Assembly: GCA_026122225.1 (NCBI GenBank)
Contig: JANEZZ010001956.1
Coordinates: forward strand, 126,501-190,500
Length of the DNA stretch: 64,000 nt
From: Heloderma charlesbogerti
Taxonomy: Eukaryota; Chordata; Lepidosauria; Squamata; Helodermatidae
Direction: 5' to 3'
Made by a program: the position numbers and the translations under genes
Part shown: positions 1 through 9,849 of the stretch, piece by piece
Layout of the letters: each line of letters opens with the position of its first letter
Position numbering within the stretch: the stretch's first letter is position 1
Notes under the pieces: generated by a model
What the model saw: only the letters and a program-made list of their open reading frames with translations
Databases searched by the model: none
What the model was told of the DNA's origin: nothing

Positions 1-399
1 AGAAACATGAGGGAAGTTAATATTACATTCTTCCATTTCAAATTCTTCCAGTATTTGAAATGGCATAATCTTGGCTTTTACCAAAGGGTGTTGGGTTTTG
101 CATAGTTTTATCCTATATTAAACAAATTAACCCATAGACTGTAAATCAAGATGGCCTGGGACATATGTAATGGCTCTGATTTCTTCACTGCAGTTGAAGT
201 GAGAGCAACCCATAGGATCTTATGTTCCCTCTCCTGAATGACTCTCCCCCTCCCCTAAGGGCTAACCCCCTTAGCTACGGTTAACGGACACTGACATTAA
301 CCACAGTTAAGGCTAAGTCCTAGGACAGCCATTTATGCATAGCCTAAAAAGAGAAAACACATCACCAAAGAGAGAGAGAGAGAGAGAACAAAAGAGGAT
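1..399. other. Intergenic, no gene recognised
   Basis: AT-rich sequence with a short (AG)n run near 370-387. No exon-like or repeat-family sequence was recognised. It lies far 3' of CEP152. Confidence 0.6.
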
Positions 400-525
400 A
401 ATCATAGAATCATAGAATAGTAGGGTTGGGAGGTGCCTACAAGGCCATTGAGTCCAACCTCCAGCTCAATGCAGGAATCCAAGTCAGAGCATCCCTGACA
501 GGTGGCTGTCCAGCCTCGTCTTGAA
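400..525 (-). mobile_element. CR1 LINE 3'-end fragment
   Basis: Begins ATCATAGAATCATAGAATAG, the reverse complement of the octamer-repeat CR1 3' terminus, then reads through the typical GGCCATTGAGTCCAACCTCC and CATCCCTGACAGGTGGCTGT blocks. Severely 5'-truncated, as usual for CR1. Confidence 0.85.
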
Positions 526-2559
526 ATATTTGTAATATTTATGTAAATATTATGTAATATTTACATAAAATTTGCATGTGCTAATTTATATGTATACTTG
601 CAAATTTAGAATTATTACTATAATTTAAATAGAAATACAATACACCTTCCCATAGTGGGGAAGACTCTGACCAGGTGACCTGTGTGTCTGCTGAGTCTGC
701 TGTTCAGGTGCTAACTGTTGATGGGCAACTTTAAGGCCCCTGCTCTCCTGCTTATGGTTTCTATCTTTAGACTGGTCTTGAACTGGGCAGTATTTCAAGT
801 AGAAGACACATTCGAATAGAGGACTGTCTTCTGTAAAGTAGGACACGTGGCCACCCTACACAAGTTCCCTCTTATCCAAAGTATGATCACTAGTTCCACA
901 TCACGTGTCAATGGAGGAACTACTTAGCCTTCGCTTCCATTATTATCAGCACTGATCCCCTAACTACAGTGAAGAGCTGAGAGGGGAATTCACTCCCAGA
1001 AGAGAGAGTGTAATGCTGCAGATGGCTCCCACTTTCTTTACTGAAGCTAAAAGGATCAGAGGCATTCGTCTGCACCACCACAAATGGATAATTGTGTTCT
1101 TTCATAAGAACAAAGTTAACAAGTAAGCTAATACCCAGAGCTTGTTTAACTGAAGATGGAACTACACATTTCTATGCAAACACATAGTGTTCCCAATTAG
1201 GGGAGGGGGAATATGAAGGTAAGTATTGGTGGGCTGAGGGGTTGCTTATCCGTCCCCCTGCCTGCCCTATTCTCAGCCAGTGCCCACCTCCATCGCTCAT
1301 GCCAAAGGCTTTCTTAGAGCATCGGCCGCTGCTCCATTCTTTTCAGTGAATAAATATATGACACTATATTCTGCAGTGGATTAAATAGCACCAGATGTGC
1401 ACCTCAGTTCTGTGCCACATCTTCACCGGCCACAGAGCCAAGCCAGAATCATAGCAAGGGCCTTTTTCTGGTTAGGGATTTCCAAGGTTGCTGCTTAGCC
1501 CTGGGTAAGCCGGCAAAATGTCACTTGCAGATGTAGCCTCCAAAAAGAAAGCAGCCACTCTCACAATCCTATCAGCTCTCTTGCTTTACATCTAATGTCA
1601 TTAGAGTTTCAAAGTACTGAAAATTCTCAAGAACTCCACATCCTGCACAATGAATGTCCGGAGTCAAGGAATCCGGTTCAAATTAAAAATAGCTCTTGTG
1701 TTGCAAGACTGACATTCCAAACGGTTTGCTGCACTGTTTTATAGACAAGAAGCAGCACTGCCCACATGCTATTCATTGCCAAAGTATCCTGCCCTAAGTA
1801 GGCAAAATGTACGCAGCCTAGGACTGCAGAATGTGTGAGCCACCAAACTGAATATAGCCCACCAGCCATATCTGGCATCTACCCAGAGGGGTCGCTAAAC
1901 CTCCTATTGTGTTGTTTTTCTCTCTGCGCGGGACTGAAAAATCAGAGAGGTTGTCAAGAACTGGTCAGGTCATAACACAGAGTTGGTAAGCTGCTTTTGG
2001 ACTGGTGGGTTACATTATGCAGTCCTGATACCGCATTTGGGAGCAACGCCTAGCATCCTTAGATAAACAGAAGGATCTTATGAAGTGTGAACCAAAACAA
2101 TGGTGATGTAAAATCAACACATTTGCTGGAAATGAAAGCCAATGGTTTCAGTGGAATTATTCCCAAATGAAATAAGTTTTGGGTGCTGCCTCAGAATAAC
2201 GTAATTTTTATTATTTGTAGGTAGGTAGCAGCATAAATTGTATACTTGTTTTTAATTGTTTCTTGTTATTAAAACCTAATATTTTAATAAATTTGTTTAT
2301 GCACTCTGTTTTAACCTGCCCTCTATAAGCTGAAAATACTAGCAACTATTATCATAAAACATTTGAAATATCCAAGTAAAATACCACCATAGTTATTCTC
2401 AGTGACAAAACACCTGATTAATGAAGACAGCGATTCTTTGTACATTTATTCATTCCATTCTTATCCTGTTTTTCGACAATAAAATATAGGAACTAGCCAC
2501 TCAGGGGGAAGAATAGCAATTTGGATCAGAGCTATGGTGAAGGGAAAAATGGGTTAGAC
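526..2559. other. Intergenic, no gene recognised
   Basis: About 2 kb with no recognised exon, RNA or repeat family, apart from a small AT-rich inverted repeat near 530-575 (TAATATTTATG and its near-complement). Confidence 0.5.
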
Positions 2560-2679
2560 CCCTCTAACCCTGCAGCAGAGCTCTGATCCACAGCAGGGTC
2601 ACACAAAGCTTATCTTAGTCCCTCTAACCCTGCAGTAGAGCTCTGATCCACAGCAGGGTCCCACAAAGCTGTTCTTAGC
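2560..2679. repeat. 60-bp tandem dimer
   Basis: Two head-to-tail units of 60 bp, 2560-2619 and 2620-2679, both starting CCCTCTAACCCTGCAG and carrying AGCTCTGATCCACAGCAGGG. They differ at only a few positions, so the duplication looks recent. Confidence 0.85.
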
Positions 2680-2734
2680 AAAATAAAAAGAAACTAAGAG
2701 ATCAAATGAGCATATCACATCTAGCTTGGCATTA

Positions 2735-3075
2735 TTTATTTGACAATATTTATTAATTGCTTATATTAAAGAAGTTTCTAAGCGATGTACAAAAACAAGT
2801 CTTCAGACAGGCCAAGTATTGACTTCCTGGGAATGCCTGTTGGAAAAGGTATGTTTTCAGTAGGCACCAAAAACCTGAAGGGTTGGTGCCTCCCTAATTT
2901 GTAGTAGTAGGGAGTTCTGGAGAGTGGGCATAATGACACTAAAGGCCCTATCTGAGTCATGATGGGCTGAACTTCCAAAACCTAGGGTACCACCAGGAGG
3001 GTATATCCTGATGAGTGCAGCAACCAAGTAGGCTGATAGGGGATCAGGCAATCTCTTAAGTATTCTGGTCCTGAA
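2735..3075 (-). mobile_element. L2/CR1-group LINE 3' fragment
   Basis: Starts with an ATTTATTTG/ATTTATTAATTG tail complement followed by AAGCGATGTACAAAAACA, the minus-strand form of a non-LTR LINE 3' end, then decayed coding-like sequence with stops. It ends where the next interspersed repeat begins. Confidence 0.55.
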
Positions 3076-3081
3076 GTCACA

Positions 3082-3398
3082 GAAGAACATAAGAAGAGCC
3101 ATGCTGGATAAGACCAAGGGTCCATCTAGTGCAGCATTCTGTTCACACAGTGACTGTCAATGGGAAACCCATCTGCAAAACATGAGTGCAAAAGCACCCT
3201 CCCACCTATGTTCCCCAACAACTGTTGTACATAGGCTTATTGCCTCTGATACTGGAGGTAGCCATAGAGGCTTCAGGACTAGTAGCCGTTCACCGCCTTC
3301 TCCTCCAGTAAATTGTCTAGCCTCCCTTTTAAAGCCATCCAAATTGGTGGCCATCACTACATCTTGTGGTAGCAAATTCCATATGCATTGTGTAGGCA
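3082..3398. repeat. Interspersed repeat, family member 1
   Basis: Begins AGAACATAAGAAGAGCCATG and runs to ATTCCATATGCATTG. A second, interrupted copy lies at 18263-18895. The text closely resembles a very common reptile repeat, but I cannot assign it to a named SINE or LINE with confidence. A 111-codon plus-strand ORF across it is fortuitous. Confidence 0.7.
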
Positions 3399-3498
3399 CA
3401 GGGATAGAGGAGAATTATGTTTGGTGTGCATTTTGATAAGAAGTTACCAAATTCACACTTATCAAAATGCACACCAACCAAAATTTTCCCCCATCCCA
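3399..3498. repeat. Fold-back hAT-like MITE
   Basis: About 40-bp inverted arms start CAGGGATAGAGG and end with its near complement CCCCCATCCCA. The inner 20 bp (3421-3440 and 3458-3477) are perfectly complementary around a 17-bp loop. It interrupts the end of the preceding repeat. Confidence 0.65.
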
Positions 3499-3619
3499 AG
3501 TCTTAGATACCTTCAGTGCCTGAGTGTGCCATGTATGAACAATGACAGAATCTGAAAAGCCATATTAAGTCAATTTTCTCCAATGCCAAGTTCGTAACAG
3601 GAGTGGTTTCTTAATATAC

Positions 3620-3990
3620 TGAATCAATATACAAGCCAGAATTCAGTTATCCATTGGTATTTTGCACTTTTCAGAATTTTGTGATGCAGTTTTCCAAACA
3701 ATAAAAGTACACAAAAATACATACTATGGAAAAGTGCAGAAAAAATGTGTATATTTGTGAGAAAACAAAAAATGAAAGAGCATGACATTAAGAAAAACTG
3801 CTTACAAAAATATACCTAGTAGGCAAACTTGTGTACAAAAATGCCATATTAGGACAAATGTGCACAAAAATACCAATTTTCATGTGGACTAAAAAGTTGC
3901 AAACTGATGTCGAAACGGGATGGAATGAACATAAGATGGGAAAAATGAGAAAGCGAGAGAAACAGAATTGACAAGATTTTCCCATCCCTA
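3620..3990. repeat. AT-rich dispersed repeat, probably hAT-derived
   Basis: Recurring short blocks such as GTGCACAAAAATACC and TGTACAAAAATGCCAT, ending CCCATCCCTA. A related copy lies at 12590-12988. The left end is unclear. Confidence 0.5.
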
Positions 3991-4266
3991 TCTAAGACAT
4001 GTGCATCAGTTCCTTTAAAAACAGAGCAGACCATATAAAAACCTCTTTTTGATCATCTTATTTTGTATATGCTCATGCGGTATAGCTTCATTACAAAAAC
4101 ATATGAGCTAGCTATGTGGGGTTTTGGTGTTTGACCGCTCTACTCTGCAAGCCTGTCACTGAATGGCCTAACACACATATCAGGATCACAGAAATGTATG
4201 CCCATGCAAAGCAAACCCTGGGGGTTCTAAGATGGAGGAGTGAACATATGAAATAGAATGGTGACC

Positions 4267-4976
4267 ATTAAGAGCAGGGGTAGGCAATGTGGTGCCGTGG
4301 GTATCTGCCAAGGTGCCCTACCCCTCCCACTTAAGAAAAAAAAAATCACCCAATGACCCAGTTCACATGTCACAGCGGCAATTCCTGGGTTGTTTAACCC
4401 AGGAATTCTAGGAATAAGTGGAGCCGCAAGCTCGAAATTTCTGCTTTTAATGAACAAGCCAGGAATGCCCTGTTCCTGGGTTGTTTCGTGACATGTGAAC
4501 CCAGACTCTGGGTTGTTTATAGGTTAAATCATCCAGACTCAACCCAACAACAAACCATGGGCAATTATTGGGTTAGCTCTGGCTTTATGGGATAAACAAC
4601 CCAGGTTTGCACATTCCTGAGTTAATTAAAAGCAGAAATGATCACCATGCAGCTCACATGTTCTACTCGTATCCACAACTCCTGGGTTAAACAACCTAAG
4701 AATTGCCACCATGATGTGTGAACCAGGTCATTTTCTGACCAGCAGCTGTGATTGCTGTGAAATAGGTTTCTGTTGGTGCTGAAAACTGTGGGTTCAAAGG
4801 AGTTGTTTAGCGTGTTGAAGCTCAGACTCCACCTCTGCCTTGTACTCAATCTTTTGAGCAGGTCACTTGTTCTTTGCCAGGCTTCCCATGGCAGCCATTT
4901 TGTGGTGGCACGCCGGACAGTTTCTCAAATTGCCAAATGTGCCCACTGAAAAAGGTTGCCTGCCCCTGATTAAGAG
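4267..4976. mobile_element. Non-autonomous hAT-like element A with perfect 8-bp TSD
   Basis: The element spans 4275-4968 between identical direct repeats ATTAAGAG (4267-4274 and 4969-4976). Termini are CAGGGGTAGGCAA and TTGCCTGCCCCTG, imperfect inverted repeats of hAT type. The right 90 bp (CAGCCATTTTGTGG, CAGTTTCTCAAATT) match element B at 26217-26858. It carries no transposase and contains a nested palindromic element. Confidence 0.85.
4353..4735. repeat. Inverted-repeat MITE nested in hAT-like element A
   Basis: Left end AATGACCCAGTTCACATGTC and right end GATGTGTGAACCAGGTCATT are inverted repeats extending about 45 bp inward to TGTTTAACCCAG and TGGGTTAAACAA. The interior repeats the CTGGGTTGTTT motif many times in both orientations. 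Confidence 0.75.
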
Positions 4977-5014
4977 TATCACTTTGGAGGAAAAAGGAGA
5001 GAAATAGCTTAGAT

Positions 5015-5110
5015 TGAATCTAAAAACAACCAAGGGTCTTGTGGTATCTTAAAAACTAAACACATTACAGCATAAGCTTTTGTGGACTAGAGTCAATCAG
5101 CAGCATGAAT
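5015..5110. repeat. Old dispersed repeat fragment
   Basis: Contains AAGGGTCTTGTGGTATCTTA and AAGCTTTTGTGGACTAGAGT, complementary to motifs found at 55520-55990, and related to 21935-22015. The family was not named. Confidence 0.45.
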
Positions 5111-5354
5111 TGTAATCTGAAGTTGGCAGGTATATATGTACATATGGTTATAGTGGGGTGGGGATGAATTATAAGCAGTGAGATTAGAAGGAAACACCCA
5201 AGGAAGTCCCTGTGGGAGGAATAAAAAGAAGAAAAAACAACAACTCCTTAATACATCTACTGTGGTGGCAGAAAACACTTTATATTGTCTAGTATCAGGC
5301 ACCCAATGATCTTGGGAAATGTTTGAGAGAGAGGTGAGCAGAAGGTAGTTCAGG

Positions 5355-5506
5355 ATCTACTGCAGGGATGGGCAACTTGTGACCCTCCATAAATTTTTGC
5401 CTGTAACTCCCATCATCCCTCATCACCTGCTATGCTGACTATGGCTGATGGGAATTGTAGGCCAAAACATCTGGAGGACCACATTTTGCCCATCCCAGAG
5501 CTACTG
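5355..5506. mobile_element. hAT-like MITE with 8-bp TSD (7 of 8)
   Basis: The element at 5363-5498 starts CAGGGATGGGCAA and ends TTGCCCATCCCAG. It is flanked by ATCTACTG and AGCTACTG. At 136 bp it is palindrome-like and has no coding capacity. Confidence 0.85.
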
Positions 5507-6385
5507 GTAGATCCCTGGATGATTTGCAGTTGATTGGCAAGTATTTCTGACTCTCAACTGTTTAACAATAGCAACAACAAAATAACTCCCCCCTGCCCCA
5601 AATTAGATGGCTGAAATGAAGAAAGCCCAGGATAACCAGGAACGGATTTTTATGTGGAAGGATTGTGACTAGTTCAAAAACAAATTCCTGGGCTTAGTAG
5701 CATATTGTTTAATTCCAAGTGCATACCTGGCTCCAGTTGGTGGATCTCAGGGTTGTAGTAAAACACAGCGTAGAACCTGCAAGACTGAAGTCTTGCTGGA
5801 AGGGTGGATTTGGGGGCAACATGATGACCCTGCATAATACTGTTGGAAAAAGCTGGGCAGGCTTCGACAAGGATTGCTGTGGCCTGCTGCCAACCGGCAG
5901 TGTCCTCCTTTCCTCTACCCCCACCCCCAACAGCTCTGCACTCTCCCCAAAGCCCCCTAATTACTTTTCTCAGCTCTCAACATGAATAAATTGCATGTCC
6001 CACAGAGCAGTCATGTAGATACAAGGAGAGTTTCTCTCTCTCACACACAGAGCCGTTTGCTTTTAATTTTAACCCTCAGAACAAATGCGATGTAGTACAT
6101 TATGTTTACCCTTGTGGCATCCAACATTCCATTCATGTTATTTTGATAAACAAATTTGTCAAGGAGATGAATGGATTTTTATGTTTGTAGAAAACTCATT
6201 TCAGCCCTTTTGAGTCAAGCACACATTCCGAATTTCTGCAGATTTTGGAAAAGGAAAAAACATCCACTTGCAGGACAAGTGTTTGCTTATTACAAAAAAT
6301 AAATATCAGCCGGTGGACACAAAAACAGAATTATATATTAATAATAAACCTTAAACTACCACATTGCACATGACATGTTTCTTAC
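5507..6385. other. Intergenic, no gene recognised
   Basis: No exon-like or repeat-family sequence was recognised in these 880 bp. A plus-strand ORF near 5719-5985 has no recognisable product. Confidence 0.5.
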
Positions 6386-6393
6386 TAAAAAAA

Positions 6394-6605
6394 AGTCAGG
6401 TTGCTTACCTGTGACTGGAGTTCTTCGAGTAGTCATCTGTGCATTCACACATATGGGCTCTACGCCTGCACGGAGCCTCGATTTGGGCAACTTCTATAGC
6501 TGAGGAATTTTTGGCAGCAATCCCTCCCCCACCACCCCACTGCGCATATCCCAGCAGGTTCCCGCTCAATCCCTCAATTCCAAGGAGACCGCCAATTGCG
6601 GCCCC
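6394..6605. repeat. DIRS inverted terminal repeat, YR (3') side
   Basis: Starts AAGTCAGGTTGCTTACCTGT and includes CACACATATGGGCTC, CTATAGCTGAGGAATTTTTG and CCGCTCAATCCCTCA, the complement of 11833-12003. The first about 25 bp have no partner in the other ITR but do match the internal complementary region. Confidence 0.9.
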
Positions 6606-6669
6606 CTGGCACCGAGGAACTCCGGTACTAACACCAAGATGGTATTGACACTGAAGCGGGGATGGTGGG

Positions 6670-6765
6670 TGGGTTGTGTGAATGCACAGACCACCACTCA
6701 AAGAACTCCATTTACAACCTGACTTCCTTCTTTGTGGTCTCTGTGCATCACACATATGGATGAAT
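6670..6765. repeat. DIRS internal complementary region (circle junction template)
   Basis: Reads GTGTGAATGCACAGACCACC, AAAGAACTCCATTTACAACC, then TCTGTGCATCACACATATGG. The first half is the reverse complement of the outer left ITR (6393-6450); the second half is the reverse complement of the outer right ITR (11965-12003). The two meet near 6724. This is the arrangement used by DIRS elements to complete both ends on a circular intermediate. Confidence 0.85.
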
Positions 6766-6784
6766 AACAAGCTTATTGATGTCC

Positions 6785-7980
6785 TTATCGAAGTACCTCT
6801 GACAACATCATCTGGCTGAAGGAGCAGTCCTGACGGGCTTGAACATCAAAACGGTAATGCTTGACAAATGTGGAAGGGGTGGACCATGTTGCAGCCTGAC
6901 AGGCATCCAGTATTGACACCCCTCTCTCAAACGCTACTGATGTCGCTATCAGCCTGGTTGAGTGGGCCTTCACTGAACCAGACAAATCTAAGTCCTGTAG
7001 TTCATAAGAGAGTTTAATAGCTTGAACTACCCAAGATGCTAAGCACTGGGATGAGGCTGGGAGTCCCTTCTTAGATCCCCCGTAACAGACGAACAAGAAC
7101 TGGGATTGACAGAATGATTCCATCCTCACTTTATAGAATGCCAAAGCCCGGCGAACATCCAAGGTGTGCAGTGTCTTTTCGATCAGTGTTGCAGGTAAGG
7201 TGAAAAAGGTGGGAAGAACAATATCCTGACCCAAGTGAAAACTTGAAACCACCTTAGGCAGGAAAGCAATATCAGGACAAAGTACAACTTTGTCTCTATG
7301 AAATCCTAGATATGAATTGTCCATTCAAAGGGCACATAGCTCTGCAGAGCATCGTGCCAACGTGACGGCTACTAAGAACACTACTTTTAGCGAAAGAAGA
7401 CGCAAATCTGCGGTAGCAAGTGGCTCGAAGGATTTTTTTGTAAGTGCATGTAGTACCGGAGGTTTTACAGGAGGAGCAAGATTTCTAACTCCCCTTAAAA
7501 ACTGATGGATCAGAGGATGCAAATAAACTGAGGAGGTGTTGTTAGCAAGACGGGAAGCCAAAATGGCTGCAGCGTAAACTCTCAGAGAAGAACTTTGAAG
7601 TCTTTGCTCGTGAAGTGAAAATAAAAACTTCAGAATATCCTGTATAGTACAACAGACAGCGTCGAAGCCATTGTCTCAAGCGAAAAGGGTGAAACATGTC
7701 CATGTACTCACATAAGATTTCCTGGTAGCAGGTTTCCTAGCTGCCTCAAGAAAGACTGGAGCGAAGCAATCTATCCAGTCTACCACTGGATTCTCCACAC
7801 TGTGAGGTATAAGATAGGTAAGTCCAGATGTCTCACCTTGCCTCTGTCCCTAGACAGCAGCGCTGGTGTAGATGGGAGTCGGAGATAATCCCCTCTGGCC
7901 CAATTCAGGAGTCTGGCGAACCAAGGCTGTCTGGGCCACCACAGTGCAATCAGGATGCCCTCCGCTTTGTCCTTCTCCAT
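6785..7980 (-). pseudogene. DIRS tyrosine recombinase (YR), one internal stop
   Basis: Tyrosine recombinase that would insert the circular DNA copy. After the linker ILIALWWPRQPWFARLL (7980-7780), the YR domain occupies 7561-6785 in one frame, broken by a single TGA at 7327-7325. The catalytic set looks preserved: first Arg in TLARCSAELCAL, His-x-x-Arg in AHSTR, Trp in AATWS and nucleophile Tyr in FVKHYRF. The C-terminal 179 residues are intact after the TGA. Confidence 0.88.
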
Positions 7981-9568
7981 TTTTGCAATTACTCATGTGA
8001 GAAGAGGAAACGGTGGAAACATGTAGAGGAGACCTCCCCTCCAATTCCTGGCAAAGGCATCTCCGAGAGACCTCACACCTCTGCCTGCTCAGGCTGCAGA
8101 AGCTGTGGCATGCTGCATTCTCCTCCGATGGAAAGATGTCCAAGGAGGGGCAACCCCACCGGTGAAACAGGCGGTTGCAGATGCTCGGATTGAGCTCCCA
8201 GTTGTGGGAGACTGGAAAGGAGTGGCTCAGACGGTCGGCCAAGAAGTTGTCTTCGCCTGCAATATGAATTGCCATAAAGGTGATGTCCCGTGTGATGCAC
8301 CACTCGAAGATTTGTACTGTCAGGTGAACTAATGGCATGGAATAAGTCCCCCCTGGTTTGTTCAGGTGGAATTCCACCGTCATGTTGACAGAAGCGATTT
8401 GGATGCAATGACCCCAAAGGATGACTTCAAAAGCTTTCAGGGCTTTGTTGACTGCAAGCAGCTCTAAGCCATTGATGTGACTGTTTGCCTCTGCCTTCGA
8501 CCACAGTCCTTGGGCTCTGAGATGTTTGCAGTGAGCACCCCAACCTAACACTGAAGTGTCCATCCTGACTGTGAACGCTGGTATGGGAAGTTGGAAAGGC
8601 AGCCCTCGTAAGAGGTTCGATGCCACAGTCCACCATCGAAGTGAAAGCTGGACTGCAGAGGAAAGCTGTAGTCTGACTCTCTGGGAGTCTTGCCTCAGGT
8701 CGAATGCAATGAAAACCAGTTCTGCAATGTCCTCATGAAAAAGCAGGCATATGGGACCACTGCGGTTGTTGCTGCCATCAGCCCTAGTAGTTTCTGTACC
8801 ATGTATGGCAGGCCAGAACATGTGACGTAAGCTGCATTAACACTTGTGCTCTGTTCCGATGAAGAAACACCTGACCTTCCTGGGAATTTATGGAGGCCCC
8901 AATGAACTGCACAACTTGGGATGGCACCAGGAACGATTTCTCCATGTTCACAAACTGTGGTCTTCCAACAATTCCAGCATAAATTGGATGCTTTTCTGTA
9001 AACGGGTCCTTGATTGAGCAACTAGCAGGCAATCATCAATGTAAGGATAGATCTGTACTCCTTGAAGCCTGAGATGGGCACACACCCCGGCCATGCATTT
9101 TGTGAATACCCGCAGAGCTGTAGTGAGCCTGAATGGCAGCACCCTGAACTGGTAGGCAAGACCATTGACTGAGAAGCGGAGAAAACACTGGTTGAACTCC
9201 TCTATTGAGATATGAAAGTACGCATCTTTCAGATGGATGGTTGGAAACCAATCTCCCATCTGCAGTAAAGGCAGGATCAAAGCCAATGGTCTTTCATTCA
9301 TTCTGAACTTTTTGGGTTGAATGAACAGATCGACCCCTCTGAGATCTAGACTTGGGCGAAGCCCACCATCCTTTTTGGGCACTGCAAAATATCGGAAGTA
9401 GAAGACCTTGTGCAATTCCATTGGAGGGACTGATTCAATTGCTCCTTTCAAAATAAGTTTGTCTACCTCTTTGAGAAGTAGTGGAGACAAAGGCGCCATT
9501 GTGATGCCTGAGAAAGGGGGAAGAGTGTCGAACTCGATTCTGTAACCTGAATAATAGCAAGGACCCAC
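7980..9568 (-). pseudogene. DIRS reverse transcriptase and RNase H, decayed
   Basis: The RT part (8784-9568) shows YFAVPKKDGGLRPSLDLRGV, HLKDAYFHISI, the catalytic YIDD box in IYPYIDDCLLVA, and the thumb-like VPSQVVQFIGASINSQEG in another frame. RNase H (about 8100-8600) shows MDTSVLGWGAHC, INGLELLAVNKAL and HIAGEDNFLADRLSH. The Asp expected before Asn-x-Thr in the third catalytic block is Val (ASVNMTVEFHLNK), so RNase H would be inactive. A frameshift near 8800-8950 separates RT from RNase H and another lies near 7980. Confidence 0.88.
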
Positions 9569-9849
9569 GAATCTGTTGTTATTCTCTGCCGTGATGGAAA
9601 AAAGGCTGTGAGACGGGAATGGAAGCAGGGAGGACTATCCTGGAGAAGACGCAGTGCCAAGGGCCAGTCAAAGACACTGCTTCTTTGTAAACTTAGGACT
9701 CTTATGGAAGCATGATGTCAAGGCAGGGCATTTCTGTTGGAAACCTCATTGCTGTTGCACTGGTCGATCCTGATGAGGTCGAGTCTGAGTGAAGGCTGAC
9801 TGTTGGTACCACCAGCACTGTCTAAAGGGCAGTTGAGCCTGCGAGAGAC

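Noticed and set aside
2560..2679. CRISPR-like array
   Set aside because: Only two abutting units with no spacers, in a vertebrate genome.
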